DNA of 59,560 nt from Bacteroidota bacterium. GTDB lineage: Bacteria > Bacteroidota > Bacteroidia > Bacteroidales > Lentimicrobiaceae. The position numbers and the translations under genes are program-made. Below the pieces are notes generated by a model, which worked only from the letters and a program-made list of their open reading frames with translations, ran no database searches and was not told the origin of the DNA. The stretch is taken from positions 1 to 59,560 of the forward strand of contig JAEZNO010000009.1 in the NCBI GenBank assembly GCA_023441805.1, in the 5' to 3' direction. Numbering within the stretch: position 1 is the first letter of the stretch; each line of letters opens with the position of its first letter. This document shows positions 51,018 through 59,560 of the stretch, piece after piece.

Positions 51018-52250
51018 TTACTCATCGCGCAGAGCTTCAATTGGTTTAATAGCTGCAGCTTTTCTTGCAGGTATAAATCCGGCAATTGTGCCACTGACTA
51101 CCAGCAATATAAGCGCATAAACTGCTATTTGCAGATCCACTTGGGGTTGCCTGAAGAAATTGGACTCGACTTTCGGGCCTACTGCTTCAAGCAAAGCAAC
51201 TCCCAATACCAATCCAATGTATCCTGCAAAAGATGTAATGAGTATAGCCTCCTGCAAAATCAGGCTGATGATGCTCCATGGCGTTGCTCCCATTGCTTTC
51301 CGAATACCTATTTCTTTTGTTCTGTCTTTTACCACAATCATCATTATATTGCTTACCCCTACAATCCCTGCTACAATAGTTCCGAAGCCGATAATCCAGA
51401 TGAACATCCTGATTCCGGCAAATAACTTCTTAAACTTGATAAAATTCTCTACACTATTCCATGTACCTATTGCACGGGGATCGTTAACATCGAATTTGTG
51501 AAGTGCGGCTAATTTTGATTTTACTGCCTGCTCAATTTGCTTGCTTTCTTCAGTCGAGGCATCACCAACTGTAATGGCAATTGTATTTATGTTGTTGGTA
51601 CCCGAGAAAACTCTTTGGGCCGTAGTAAGTGGGATATATACCATTCTCATATTCTCATCCCTTCCGTCATCATCTTTAAAGACGCCGACAACTTTGAAAG
51701 GGATACCATTGATATTGATGTATTTCCCTAACGGGGCTTCACCTTTAAACAGAGCATCTACCACCTGCGTGCTGATGGTGGTAACTTTTCTGTATTCTTT
51801 AAGGTCAGAATTATTAACGTACCTTCCCTCAACGATAGTGAGTTTTTCAATATAAAGGTAATCAGGATAAACAGTGCGAATGTTAAATGTACCATATTGC
51901 TTCTTGTATGAAAGAGTGTTATTTCCCCATTTGTCATATCTTGGGGAACCCATGTCAATTCCTTTTATTGTTCTTACGATTTCTTCATAATCGTCGGTCT
52001 TCATCTGGATGTTCCGACCTGGTTTCATTCCCTTATAAGGCAAGCTGGTTTGACCATTCCAAATCCAGATTGCATTTGTGGCTGATGAAGCAAATTCCTT
52101 ATTGACACCATTTTCCAATCCATTACCTGATCCAAGTAGAATGATCAGCATAAAGATGCCCCAGGCTACACTGAATCCGGTTAAGAACGTACGTAATTTG
52201 TTCTTCCTGATTGTACTGAATATCTCACTCCATTTGTCAGCGTCAAACAT
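51018..52250 (-). CDS. MacB-like ABC transporter permease (2)
   Basis: The 410-residue paralogue of the previous gene has the same plan: LRTFLTGFSVAWGIFMLIILL near the start, a periplasmic domain, DRTKEIGIRKAMGATPW, and ARKAAAIKPIEALRDE at the end. It follows the ATPase gene after 48 bases in the operon. The two permeases differ mostly in the periplasmic domain. Confidence 0.93.
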   Translation of the reverse strand: MFDADKWSEIFSTIRKNKLRTFLTGFSVAWGIFMLIILLGSGNGLENGVNKEFASSATNAIWIWNGQTSLPYKGMKPGRNIQMKTDDYEEIVRTIKGIDMGSPRYDKWGNNTLSYKKQYGTFNIRTVYPDYLYIEKLTIVEGRYVNNSDLKEYRKVTTISTQVVDALFKGEAPLGKYININGIPFKVVGVFKDDDGRDENMRMVYIPLTTAQRVFSGTNNINTIAITVGDASTEESKQIEQAVKSKLAALHKFDVNDPRAIGTWNSVENFIKFKKLFAGIRMFIWIIGFGTIVAGIVGVSNIMMIVVKDRTKEIGIRKAMGATPWSIISLILQEAILITSFAGYIGLVLGVALLEAVGPKVESNFFRQPQVDLQIAVYALILLVVSGTIAGFIPARKAAAIKPIEALRDE

Positions 52251-52298
52251 TTTGCTTCTGTCTTAATTGTCAAATTAATTGATCAACTTTCACATTTA

Positions 52299-53006
52299 TC
52301 AGGCCACAATTTCCTGTCCGGTATGCGAATGACCGTTTAGCTGTTCATGCTCAATCAAACCATCCTTAAGTCGAATTATCCTTCTGGTCATGTGAGCTAT
52401 ATCGTTTTCATGAGTTACAATAATGATAGTGATTCCCTCCTGATTAATTTCTTTCAGAATTTTCATCACTTCATAGCTGGTAGCCGTATCCAATGCACCT
52501 GTGGGTTCATCAGCAAGAATAACCTTTGGTTTTGAAATAAGAGCCCTGGCTATCGCAATACGCTGTTTTTGTCCTCCCGATAATTCATTAGGCATATGTC
52601 CAGCCCATTCAGCCAAGCCCATACGTTCAAGATATTCCATCGCAATCTTGTTTCGCTTCTTACGACTAACATTCTGATAATACAAAGGCAAAGCGACATT
52701 TTCGACAGCATTTTTAAAGGAAATAAGATTAAATGACTGGAACACAAATCCAATATACTTATTTCTCAATCCTGCAGCTTTTGTCTCTGATTGGCTTCGA
52801 ATGAGCTTATTATCAAGGTAATACTCTCCTGAATCATACTCATCCAAGATGCCCACTATGTTTAAGAGAGTTGATTTACCTGAGCCGGATGATCCCATGA
52901 TAGAGACAAATTCGCCCGGCTCGATTTTAAGATCAATACCTTTTAAAACGTGTAATTTGTTATTACCCGTTACGTATGATTTGTTAAGGTTTTTTAGTTC
53001 AATCAT
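52299..53006 (-). CDS. ABC transporter ATP-binding protein of a MacB-like efflux system
   Basis: The 235-residue ATPase has Walker A IMGSSGSGKST, Q-loop FVFQSFNLISF, signature LSGGQKQRIAIARAL, Walker B VILADEPTGALD and H-loop IVTHENDI. The start at 53006 (MIELKNLNKSY) is preferred because a TATTTTTG promoter box at 53083-53090 lies downstream of the alternative ATG at 53108, and the added residues look unlike the family. First gene of the four-gene operon. Confidence 0.94.
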   Translation of the reverse strand: MIELKNLNKSYVTGNNKLHVLKGIDLKIEPGEFVSIMGSSGSGKSTLLNIVGILDEYDSGEYYLDNKLIRSQSETKAAGLRNKYIGFVFQSFNLISFKNAVENVALPLYYQNVSRKKRNKIAMEYLERMGLAEWAGHMPNELSGGQKQRIAIARALISKPKVILADEPTGALDTATSYEVMKILKEINQEGITIIIVTHENDIAHMTRRIIRLKDGLIEHEQLNGHSHTGQEIVA

Positions 53007-53082
53007 TTCAAGACCTATGAAAGTAAGAGTATTACATTTTTTATGCCAAATCCCACAATGCTTTAATTGACAAGGGTTTAAG

Positions 53083-53090
53083 CAAAAATA
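53083..53090 (-). promoter_or_regulatory. TAnnTTTG box for the efflux operon
   Basis: The minus strand reads TATTTTTG 77 bases upstream of ATG 53006. It argues against the longer frame beginning at 53108. A leader of about 70 bases is expected. Confidence 0.5.
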
Positions 53091-53230
53091 CCAAACCAGG
53101 TGAATCAAAAAGTGTTCAACTTTGGACTATTATTGCACTATATCGATACATCGAAATATAACAAGTTAACGAGCATTAAAGTGCATTCATTAATTTACCT
53201 TCACATGAATTCTTGATTATTATTGTGATT

Positions 53231-53261
53231 TTGAAACGATATTCAGAAATTTTTACATTTG
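53231..53261 (+). promoter_or_regulatory. Bacteroidota-type promoter for the APC permease
   Basis: TTG at 53231-53233, 20 bases, then TACATTTG at 53254-53261. This matches the consensus and spans the TTG codon at 53259 that might be taken as a start, which shifts the start to the GTG at 53280 or later. Confidence 0.65.
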
Positions 53262-53279
53262 TCCCATAATCTTATAAAA

Positions 53280-55040
53280 GTGCAGTTTCGGTCTCTCTTC
53301 CGCAAAAAGTCTGTCAGCATGATCATGGATCAGGCTCAACAGGGACATCTTGCAGATGGTGAGATGAAGAAAGATCTTGGTGTACGCGATCTTACTTCAC
53401 TCGGAATAGCGGCAATCATAGGGGCCGGCATATTCAGTACAATAGGGAATGCCGCTGCTGCAGGAGGACCTGCAGTTTCACTTCTTTTTATCTTCTCAGC
53501 CATTGCCTGTGGGTTCTCAGCCTTATGCTATGCCCAGTTTGCCTCTTCAATCCCATTGAGCGGAAGTGCCTATACTTATGCATATGCAAGTTTCGGCGAA
53601 CTGGTAGCCTGGATAATAGGCTGGGATCTAATAATGGAATATGCCGTAGGGAATATTGCCGTTGCAATTTCATGGTCAGGTTATTTTGTCGGATTGCTTT
53701 CAGGATTAGGTATCCATATCCCTGACTACCTTGTAATAGACTATCTTAGTGCATCGAGAGGATTTCAGCAGGCAGCCGAAATCCTCGCCGCAGGAATAGT
53801 ACCTTCTGAATTACCCGGCGAACTGCTTGAAGCATATCGTGCATGGAATAGCGCTCCCATGATTGGAGGTATTAGACTTATTGCCGATATACCTGCATTT
53901 GCCATTGTTGTGGCAATTACCTGGCTGGTGTTTGTCGGCATCCATGAATCAAAAGTGGCAGGCAATTTCATGGTAGTGCTTAAAATTGCAATACTGCTTG
54001 TTATAATTGCTATAGGAAGTTTTTATGTTGATACCGGCAATTGGACTCCCTTTGCTCCAAACGGAATATCAGGAGTATTAAAAGGAGTATCAGGCGTTTT
54101 CTTTGCCTATATCGGATTTGATGCCATTTCAACAACTGCAGAAGAGTGCCGGAATCCTCAGCGGGACCTGCCCCGGTCGATGATTTGGTCGTTATTGATA
54201 ACTACCCTTCTTTATGTAGCAATCTCACTGGTTCTCACCGGAATGGTTAGTTATCATTTCCTGGGAGTAGCTGATCCTCTGGCTTTTGTATTTGAGAAAC
54301 TTCACCTTACATGGCTCTCAGGAGTAATCGCACTAAGTGCTGTAATTGCAATGGCCAGTGTACTGCTTGTTTTTCAGGTAGGCCAACCAAGAATCTGGAT
54401 GAGCATGAGCCGTGATGGCTTACTGCCGCCACTATTTTCAAAACTCCATAAGAAATATCGCACACCCGGCTTTTCAACCATTATCACGGGAATATTGGTT
54501 GCCGTTCCTTCACTTTTTATGAATCTTACCGAAGTGACAGATCTGACAAGTATAGGCACTCTCTTTGCATTTGTGCTGGTCTCGGGAGGTATTTTGATTC
54601 TTGATGGTGGAAAAGTCCCTACCGGAAGCTTAGGTGGCAAAGGAACAGGCAAGTTCAGAGTGCCTTATTTTGACAGCCGTAAATGGCTTCCCCTGATATG
54701 GGCAGGTGTAATTCTGTTACTGCTTAACATTGACCGGAAAGATATTAACACTATCCTAAATTTCACCATACAACCCGATGAAAGCTGGTGGGATATGTTT
54801 AAGCACAAAATACCACACCTCGCCTTCTTAATCGTGGCTGTGTCAGTTACTTTAACTGCAATCATAAAAAGGCTCTCCCTGATTCCCGTCATGGGCCTGA
54901 TCACAAACTTTTACCTCATGTCACAACTTGGTATAACCAATTGGATGCGGTTCCTGATATGGCTGGTTATAGGGTTGGTAATTTATTTTAGTTATGGTGC
55001 TAACAGAAGTAAAATAAAGCAAGTGAAAAATTCCTTATGA
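53280..55040 (+). CDS. APC-family amino-acid permease
   Basis: A 586-residue transporter with about 12-14 membrane segments. The N-terminal VRDLTSLGIAAIIGAGIFSTIG and the later VFFAYIGFDAISTTAEECRNP are the amino-acid/polyamine/organocation family motifs of the CAT-type subgroup. I place the start at GTG 53280 (VQFRSLFRKKS); a TTG start at 53259 would lie within the promoter. The stop overlaps the start of the alpha/beta hydrolase gene by four bases (ATGA). It would import amino acids, in keeping with the peptidases nearby. Confidence 0.88.
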   Translation: MQFRSLFRKKSVSMIMDQAQQGHLADGEMKKDLGVRDLTSLGIAAIIGAGIFSTIGNAAAAGGPAVSLLFIFSAIACGFSALCYAQFASSIPLSGSAYTYAYASFGELVAWIIGWDLIMEYAVGNIAVAISWSGYFVGLLSGLGIHIPDYLVIDYLSASRGFQQAAEILAAGIVPSELPGELLEAYRAWNSAPMIGGIRLIADIPAFAIVVAITWLVFVGIHESKVAGNFMVVLKIAILLVIIAIGSFYVDTGNWTPFAPNGISGVLKGVSGVFFAYIGFDAISTTAEECRNPQRDLPRSMIWSLLITTLLYVAISLVLTGMVSYHFLGVADPLAFVFEKLHLTWLSGVIALSAVIAMASVLLVFQVGQPRIWMSMSRDGLLPPLFSKLHKKYRTPGFSTIITGILVAVPSLFMNLTEVTDLTSIGTLFAFVLVSGGILILDGGKVPTGSLGGKGTGKFRVPYFDSRKWLPLIWAGVILLLLNIDRKDINTILNFTIQPDESWWDMFKHKIPHLAFLIVAVSVTLTAIIKRLSLIPVMGLITNFYLMSQLGITNWMRFLIWLVIGLVIYFSYGANRSKIKQVKNSL

Positions 55041-55843
55041 AAAAGAAAATTAATCTGCGTGCAAATAACGTAACCTTGAGTTATCAGCATAAAGGCACCG
55101 GTGACTTTAATATTATTTTAATTCACGGCTGGTGTATAAACAGTTCGTATTGGGATGAACAGGTATCTTTTCTAAGTAATTCATACAATGTGTATACGCT
55201 TGACCTTCCCGGCTTTGGAGATTCAAAAGCTAAAAGAGAAAATTGGACTATCGAAGAATATGCACTTGATGTCCTTGACTTTATAAAAACCCTTGGGTTG
55301 TCGAATATCATAATCGTAGGTCACTCCATGTCGGGGGATATTATGCTTGAAATGGTTATCAAATCATCAGGCAAAATCATTGGTATAATTGGTATCGACA
55401 ATCTCAAATCAGCAGGCACTCCTCTTTCGGATGATATTAATTATCAGATAGAACGACTGATTGAACGACTACACATTGACTATAAGACTACTATTCAAGC
55501 ATATGCTGATAATTTTCTGTTTATGCCTTCAACTTCAGAAGAAGTAAGGAAAAGGATCAAACAAGATTTTGCTGAAGCTGACCCCACAGTCAGCATCAGT
55601 ACATTCCGTAATCTTATGTCGCATTCTGATAAGCTTGGTGAGTTATTGCAACTGTCACCACTGAAGCTCTTTCTTATAAACAGTGATGCAATTCCGACAG
55701 ATGAAATGAGCCTTGCTGTAAATTGCAAAAACGGGTATGAGGTTCTTTACATACACGATACAGGTCATTACCCGATGATTGAAAAGACTCAAGAGTTCAA
55801 CATTTTACTGAGCCAGGCCATCAGTAAAATCATCGCAAGGTAA
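55037..55843 (+). CDS. Alpha/beta hydrolase
   Basis: A 268-residue hydrolase with the oxyanion/nucleophile elbow VGHSMSG (S97), the N-terminal LIHGWCINSSYWDEQ and the C-terminal catalytic His in HDTGHYPMIE. The strand order and length fit generic esterase/hydrolase members. No signal peptide. The gene overlaps the permease gene, but a shared substrate cannot be deduced. The stop lies four bases from the convergent YgiQ gene. Confidence 0.92.
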   Translation: MKKKINLRANNVTLSYQHKGTGDFNIILIHGWCINSSYWDEQVSFLSNSYNVYTLDLPGFGDSKAKRENWTIEEYALDVLDFIKTLGLSNIIIVGHSMSGDIMLEMVIKSSGKIIGIIGIDNLKSAGTPLSDDINYQIERLIERLHIDYKTTIQAYADNFLFMPSTSEEVRKRIKQDFAEADPTVSISTFRNLMSHSDKLGELLQLSPLKLFLINSDAIPTDEMSLAVNCKNGYEVLYIHDTGHYPMIEKTQEFNILLSQAISKIIAR

Positions 55844-55847
55844 ACTC

Positions 55848-57680
55848 TCATTTAAACTTGCTTAACAGATCATTCCTGCCAATCTTTCGCAAAGTTGATT
55901 GCAACCATCTTTTATTCTCAGGTTTATACCAGAAGAAGAATCTTTGCTGCTCAAGTTTTTCTTCGCGCGTTTTGGCCACATAAACCGGCTTTAACGTATA
56001 TGGATCCAATCCTGTATGATACATTGTTGTGGCTAAAGTCATCGGCGTTGGAGTAAAATCCTGAACTTGCTCAGGCATAAATCCCTGTTTCATTGTTTCA
56101 CAGGCCAAATCAGCCATATCGGTTAATCTGCTACCGGGATGACTTGAAATATAATATGGTACCAGTTGTTGCCGGAGTCCTGCCGATTGATTTATTCCTT
56201 TGAATTTCTGCGCAAACAAGTTGTAAGAACTATAGTGAGGCTTTCGCATTATCCTTAACACTTCCGAAGAACTGTGCTCAGGAGCTACTTTTAAACGCCC
56301 TGAGACATGTTTAGTAACAACCTGATGTAAATATTCATCCAGTCCGTTCGCTTTATTCTCTGCCTCAGTTCGTCCCACCAGCAAATCGTACCTGATTCCG
56401 CTGCCAATGGTGATTCTTTTGATATTCCTTATCTTCAGTGCTTCGCGATACAGGGTAGTCATTGGTCGATGGTCAGTATTAAGATTTCGGCAAATTGAAG
56501 GGAAGATACACGAAGCACGTTTACATTTCATACATTTTGAAAAATCCTTACCGCTCATTCCGTACATATTGGCCGACGGCCCTCCCATATCAGTAATATG
56601 CCCCTTAAAGTCAGCCGATCCGGCAACAGTTTTAACTTCCTTCAGAATAGATTTTTCAGAACGGCTAACTACAAATTTGCCCTGATGAGCCGATATGGCA
56701 CAAAAAGCACACCCGCCAAAACAACCTCTGTGAAGATTAATTGAGTTTTTTATCATCTCAAAGGCAGGAATCGTCCCACGCTTATGATACCGCGGATGTG
56801 GTTCTCTTGTAAAAGGTAAATCGAATGACTTATCGAGTTCTCCCTGTTCCATCGGAGGGAAAGGCGGATTAACAACCGTACGAAATTCTCCTTCCTGTTC
56901 AACCAACCGCGCTCCCTGCCAACGGTTTGACTCCTCTTCAAAAATCCTGAAATTACCGGCAAAAGCAACTTTATCTTTTAATGCCTTTTCGTGCGAGGCA
57001 AGCTGTATTGTTTTCCATCCGGCTATATCCGGAAGTGGCTTGTTTACAGGGTTTCTGTATGCAGTTTGTTCAACATCATCAATTGAATCAATAGTATGAC
57101 CTGCCCTGAGACGTTCAATGATTTTGACTATACTGCGCTCACCCATACCATAAACCAGCAAATCGGCACCGCTCCATGCCAAGATCCCCTGCTTTACCGA
57201 ATCGCTCCAGTAATCATAGTGTGTCAGCCTGCGCATCGAGGCTTCAATGCCGCCCAGGATTACGGGTGTTTCAGGAAATAATCGTTTAAGTATCCCGGAA
57301 TAAACAACCGAAGCATAATCGGGACGGAAACCAGCGACACCACCTGCAGTATAAGCATCATCCGACCGAAGACGTTTGTTGGCTGTGTAATGGTTAACCA
57401 TTGAATCCATATTACCGGCTGTTACACCGAAAAACAGCCTTGGCCGGCCTAATTTCTTAAAGTCACGCAAATCATCGCGCCAGTTTGGCTGGGGTAGAAT
57501 AGCAACCCTAAGACCTTCTTTTTCAATAATACGTGCAATAACGGCAGGACCAAACGATGGGTGGTCAACGTATGCATCCCCTGAAACAATAATAACATCC
57601 ACTTCATCCCATTGGCGCTTTTCAAGCTCTTCTCTCGATACAGGGAGCCAATCAGTGAGTGGACGCTTATTTTGAATCAT
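55848..57680 (-). CDS. YgiQ-family radical SAM protein
   Basis: A 610-residue protein with the N-terminal YgiQ domain (VDVIIVSGDAYVDHPSFG) and the radical SAM cluster motif HRGCFGGCAFCAIS (C320, C324, C327), coordinating a [4Fe-4S] cluster. A second Cys group KCMKCKRASCIFP follows. The radical SAM domain continues to the DFTPTPMTLATTMYHTG segment typical of YgiQ. The reaction of this family is unknown. The first 14 bases overlap the 3' end of the tag gene, so the two genes are co-transcribed. Confidence 0.95.
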   Translation of the reverse strand: MIQNKRPLTDWLPVSREELEKRQWDEVDVIIVSGDAYVDHPSFGPAVIARIIEKEGLRVAILPQPNWRDDLRDFKKLGRPRLFFGVTAGNMDSMVNHYTANKRLRSDDAYTAGGVAGFRPDYASVVYSGILKRLFPETPVILGGIEASMRRLTHYDYWSDSVKQGILAWSGADLLVYGMGERSIVKIIERLRAGHTIDSIDDVEQTAYRNPVNKPLPDIAGWKTIQLASHEKALKDKVAFAGNFRIFEEESNRWQGARLVEQEGEFRTVVNPPFPPMEQGELDKSFDLPFTREPHPRYHKRGTIPAFEMIKNSINLHRGCFGGCAFCAISAHQGKFVVSRSEKSILKEVKTVAGSADFKGHITDMGGPSANMYGMSGKDFSKCMKCKRASCIFPSICRNLNTDHRPMTTLYREALKIRNIKRITIGSGIRYDLLVGRTEAENKANGLDEYLHQVVTKHVSGRLKVAPEHSSSEVLRIMRKPHYSSYNLFAQKFKGINQSAGLRQQLVPYYISSHPGSRLTDMADLACETMKQGFMPEQVQDFTPTPMTLATTMYHTGLDPYTLKPVYVAKTREEKLEQQRFFFWYKPENKRWLQSTLRKIGRNDLLSKFK

Positions 57681-58275
57681 GCTGCAATTGTAATTTCATT
57701 AACTCGCTGTGTCTGAAGCAATCAACCGAGTGATCATTAATCATACCGGCAGCTTGCATGAAGGCATAACAGATAGTCGTTCCACAAAATGAAAAGCCCC
57801 GTTTCTTCATGTCTTTACTCATCAAATCGCTCTCGGCACTCGAAGCCGGTACTTCCGAATTGGTTTTCCATTTATTATGGATAGTCTTATATCCTGTGAA
57901 TTGCCAGATATACTTATTAAATGAACCAAATTCCTCCACAACTTTCAGGAAAACTGATGCATTTTTAATTGTGCCCCTGATTTTAGCCTTATTGCGTATA
58001 ATGGATGAATCAATCATCAGCCTGTCAAAATCATCAATTCCGTATTTAGCAATCTTATAAGGATCGAAATTATCAAAAGCACGACGAAAACCTTTACGGC
58101 GGTAAAGGATGGTTTTCCAGCTTAACCCTGCCTGAAATGCATCAAGTACCAGGTACTCGAACAGCTTACGATCATCATGAACCGGCACTCCCCATTCTTC
58201 ATCATGGTAAGTAATCATCAGTAAATCGTTTGACGGCCATTGACAGCGTACTAAGGTTTTATCATCTGTGCTCAT
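57667..58275 (-). CDS. tag: DNA-3-methyladenine glycosylase I
   Basis: The 202-residue enzyme excises 3-methyladenine from alkylated DNA. The zinc ligands of the Tag family are placed as expected: C11 (RCQW), H24 (ITYHDEEWGVP), and H182 plus C186 in NDHSVDCFRH. FEYLVLDAFQAGLSWKTIL is the family core. It lies upstream of ygiQ on the same strand with overlapping ends. Confidence 0.95.
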   Translation of the reverse strand: MSTDDKTLVRCQWPSNDLLMITYHDEEWGVPVHDDRKLFEYLVLDAFQAGLSWKTILYRRKGFRRAFDNFDPYKIAKYGIDDFDRLMIDSSIIRNKAKIRGTIKNASVFLKVVEEFGSFNKYIWQFTGYKTIHNKWKTNSEVPASSAESDLMSKDMKKRGFSFCGTTICYAFMQAAGMINDHSVDCFRHSELMKLQLQHDSK

Positions 58276-58329
58276 CGGTAATTGTATTTTCTGTTTACAC
58301 TTTGCTAAACGTTTCCTGATTACTCCTGT

Positions 58330-59358
58330 TTACTGATTTAGTGAATCAGGTATAGGCAGATTTTGTGGCCTGAATATTCCCTTATCGGTAATTATTGCAG
58401 TAATTAAACCTGCAGGTGTTACATCAAAAGCAGGATTATAAGCATGTGAACCCGGATTGGCTACAAGTATCGAATGCTCTATGCCATCCTTGTCGGGACC
58501 TGTTTGCCATAAGACTTCATCTTCCGAACGTTCCTCAATAATTATATCATTGCCTGTTTTGGTCTTAAAGTCAATGGTTGATGATGGTGCAGCCACATAA
58601 AACGGTATATTGTAATGTTTGGCCAGAATAGATTTCTCAAGCGTCCCTATCTTGTTGGCTGCATCACCGTTAGCCGCTATCCTGTCGGCTCCCGTAATTA
58701 CCATATCAATCTTTCCCTGCGACATTAATATTGCTGCAGCATTATCGGGAATAATGGTATGAGCAACACCCTCATTCAACAGCTCCCAGGCGGTTAGCCG
58801 GGCACCCTGACTGCGTGGCCTGGTTTCATCGGCATAAACATGTAATTTCCTGCCTTTATGATGTGCATAATATACAGGAGCAAGAGCACTTCCATAATCA
58901 ACGAAAGCAAGCCATCCCGCATTACAATGGGTTAGAATACTTGTGTGGTTCTTTACTATCTCATATCCATACACACCTATTTGCCTTCCTGCCTCTTCAT
59001 TTTCAGCAGCAATATTCTCAGCCTCTCTAATGGCATCATTCAATGAAACCTTTCCTGCAAGGTAAACTTTCTCAACGGCATAAAACAGATCGCGTGCCGT
59101 AGGGCGGGTACCCATTATTTTACGCCTTGCTTCATCAGCATCAGCACCACTCATAAGTGCCTGTGCCATGGCATAACCGGCAGCCGCACCAATAGCCCCT
59201 GCTCCCCTTACAGTCATTTCAGTAATGGCTTTACACGTAGTCAGGTAATCCCCTGATTTGTAAATTACAAATTCAAAAGGCAGTTTGTTCTGGTCAATCA
59301 TCCACACCGTTGATGATTCAAGCCAAATTGTTTTATAATGTTTGCCGTTTACCTTCAT
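58330..59358 (-). CDS. mtnA: S-methyl-5-thioribose-1-phosphate isomerase
   Basis: A 342-residue enzyme of the methionine salvage pathway, related to eIF2B. Motifs: HCNAGWLAFVDYG (catalytic Cys), ITGADRIAANGDAANKIGT (catalytic Asp) and TVRGAGAIGAAAGYAMAQ. I start at ATG 59358 (MKVNGKHYKTIW). The longer frame starting at 59439 reads through repeat words and a TAAATTTG box (59376-59383), and its first 27 residues look like repeat translation (ELRTLKLRTL). No other salvage genes are in the window. Confidence 0.95.
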   Translation of the reverse strand: MKVNGKHYKTIWLESSTVWMIDQNKLPFEFVIYKSGDYLTTCKAITEMTVRGAGAIGAAAGYAMAQALMSGADADEARRKIMGTRPTARDLFYAVEKVYLAGKVSLNDAIREAENIAAENEEAGRQIGVYGYEIVKNHTSILTHCNAGWLAFVDYGSALAPVYYAHHKGRKLHVYADETRPRSQGARLTAWELLNEGVAHTIIPDNAAAILMSQGKIDMVITGADRIAANGDAANKIGTLEKSILAKHYNIPFYVAAPSSTIDFKTKTGNDIIIEERSEDEVLWQTGPDKDGIEHSILVANPGSHAYNPAFDVTPAGLITAIITDKGIFRPQNLPIPDSLNQ

Positions 59359-59375
59359 TACAGAAAAATGAAGTG

Positions 59376-59383
59376 CAAATTTA
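59376..59383 (-). promoter_or_regulatory. TAnnTTTG box upstream of mtnA
   Basis: The minus strand reads TAAATTTG 17 bases before ATG 59358. It would give a very short leader but supports the downstream start. Confidence 0.4.
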
Positions 59384-59384
59384 C

Positions 59385-59440
59385 ATAAAACCAGCGTTCT
59401 GAGTTTCAGAGTTCTGAGTTCCATGTTCCATTTGGTCAAT
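59385..59440. repeat. Intergenic short-word repeat beside mtnA
   Basis: GCGTTCTGAGTTTCAGAGTTCTGAGTTCCATGTTCCATTTGG contains three related words of the GTTCTGAGTT type, the reverse-strand form of AACTCAGAAC words found near 111 and 24290. Confidence 0.5.
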
Positions 59441-59501
59441 GCCTAAATAACGTTGACCGATTTTTTACTAAAATTATTACTTTTTTTTCATTAATGATGA
59501 T

Positions 59502-59558
59502 GCTGTTGGAAATGGGAGATAACTCGCAGAGTTATCCTCATTTTCAACAGCTTTTTTT
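59502..59558 (+). terminator. Long hairpin followed by T7
   Basis: GCTGTTGGAAATGG (left) pairs with CATTTTCAACAGC (right) and GATAACTC with GAGTTATC around loop GCA, giving a near-complete stem of about 23 pairs with G-U pairs and one bulge. TTTTTTT follows at 59552-59558. It has the form of a strong intrinsic terminator on the plus strand, but no plus-strand gene ends here within the window. The TTTTCAACAG and GTTATCC words also recall sequences near bacterial replication origins, so its role is open. Confidence 0.5.
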
Positions 59559-59560
59559 AA

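Noticed and set aside
53007..53108. Longer N-terminus of the efflux ATPase (start at 53108)
   Set aside because: The added residues are unlike ABC ATPases and a TATTTTTG promoter box lies downstream of that start.

Overview
The window looks like chromosomal DNA from a member of the Bacteroidota, most likely Bacteroidales/Marinilabiliales-like. Evidence for this is a type IX secretion C-terminal sorting domain protein, an Omp28-like lipoprotein, a DUF6029 outer-membrane protein, two S46 dipeptidyl-peptidases, a LytS/LytTR two-component pair, and many promoter-like TAnnTTTG boxes just upstream of genes. Most of the window is ordinary, densely packed core genome with short convergent or overlapping gene ends.

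Layout. 0-9.5 kb: a porin, a CDF metal exporter, a T9SS cargo protein, an unknown membrane protein followed by an MBL hydrolase, a ferredoxin-nitroreductase, a LOG-family protein and an M64 peptidase. 9.5-19.5 kb: a LytS/LytTR pair, a TlpA - DUF6029 - Omp28 operon for the cell envelope, mannose-6-phosphate isomerase, a one-domain response regulator and a large sortilin/BNR-repeat protein. 19.5-26 kb: SDR/epimerase genes with a CPBP protease, DUF4256, then an Rrf2 regulator next to a lipoprotein copper nitrite reductase (NirK). 26-32 kb: an accessory, partly decayed island bounded by a tRNA-Arg(CCT). It holds an uncharacterised three-gene cassette (HExxH protein, 210-aa protein, 80-aa protein), degraded second copies of two of those genes, a gene broken at a G8 tract, a frameshifted small gene and a decayed FISUMP-type gene. 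32-41 kb: carboxyltransferase (PycB/OadA-like), dCMP deaminase, CvpA, MlaF/MlaE, a small lipoprotein, SprT-like protein, mannose-1-phosphate guanylyltransferase and an S46 peptidase. 41-59.5 kb: a second S46 peptidase, M49-like peptidase, PAS histidine kinase, NhaA, a four-gene MacAB-like efflux operon, an amino-acid permease with an alpha/beta hydrolase, YgiQ, Tag and MtnA.

How the genes work together. ManA and the GDP-mannose pyrophosphorylase give two steps of GDP-mannose synthesis. The two DPP7-type S46 enzymes, the M49-like enzyme and the APC permease fit a peptide and amino-acid catabolic lifestyle. MlaF/E, CvpA, Omp28, the porin and DUF6029 serve the envelope. Rrf2 plus NirK suggests nitrosative-stress or nitrite respiration control.

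The most unusual signals are (1) the decayed island next to tRNA-Arg with its metallopeptidase-like cassette and broken duplicates, and (2) a family of intergenic repeats made of a conserved segment with an ACCC-N4-GGGT inverted repeat, flanked by short tandem words of the GAACAAA, ACGCTGA and AAAAGGC type. These repeats reach into the 3' end of cvpA and abut other genes. All calls come from reading the sequence and translations; no searches were run.
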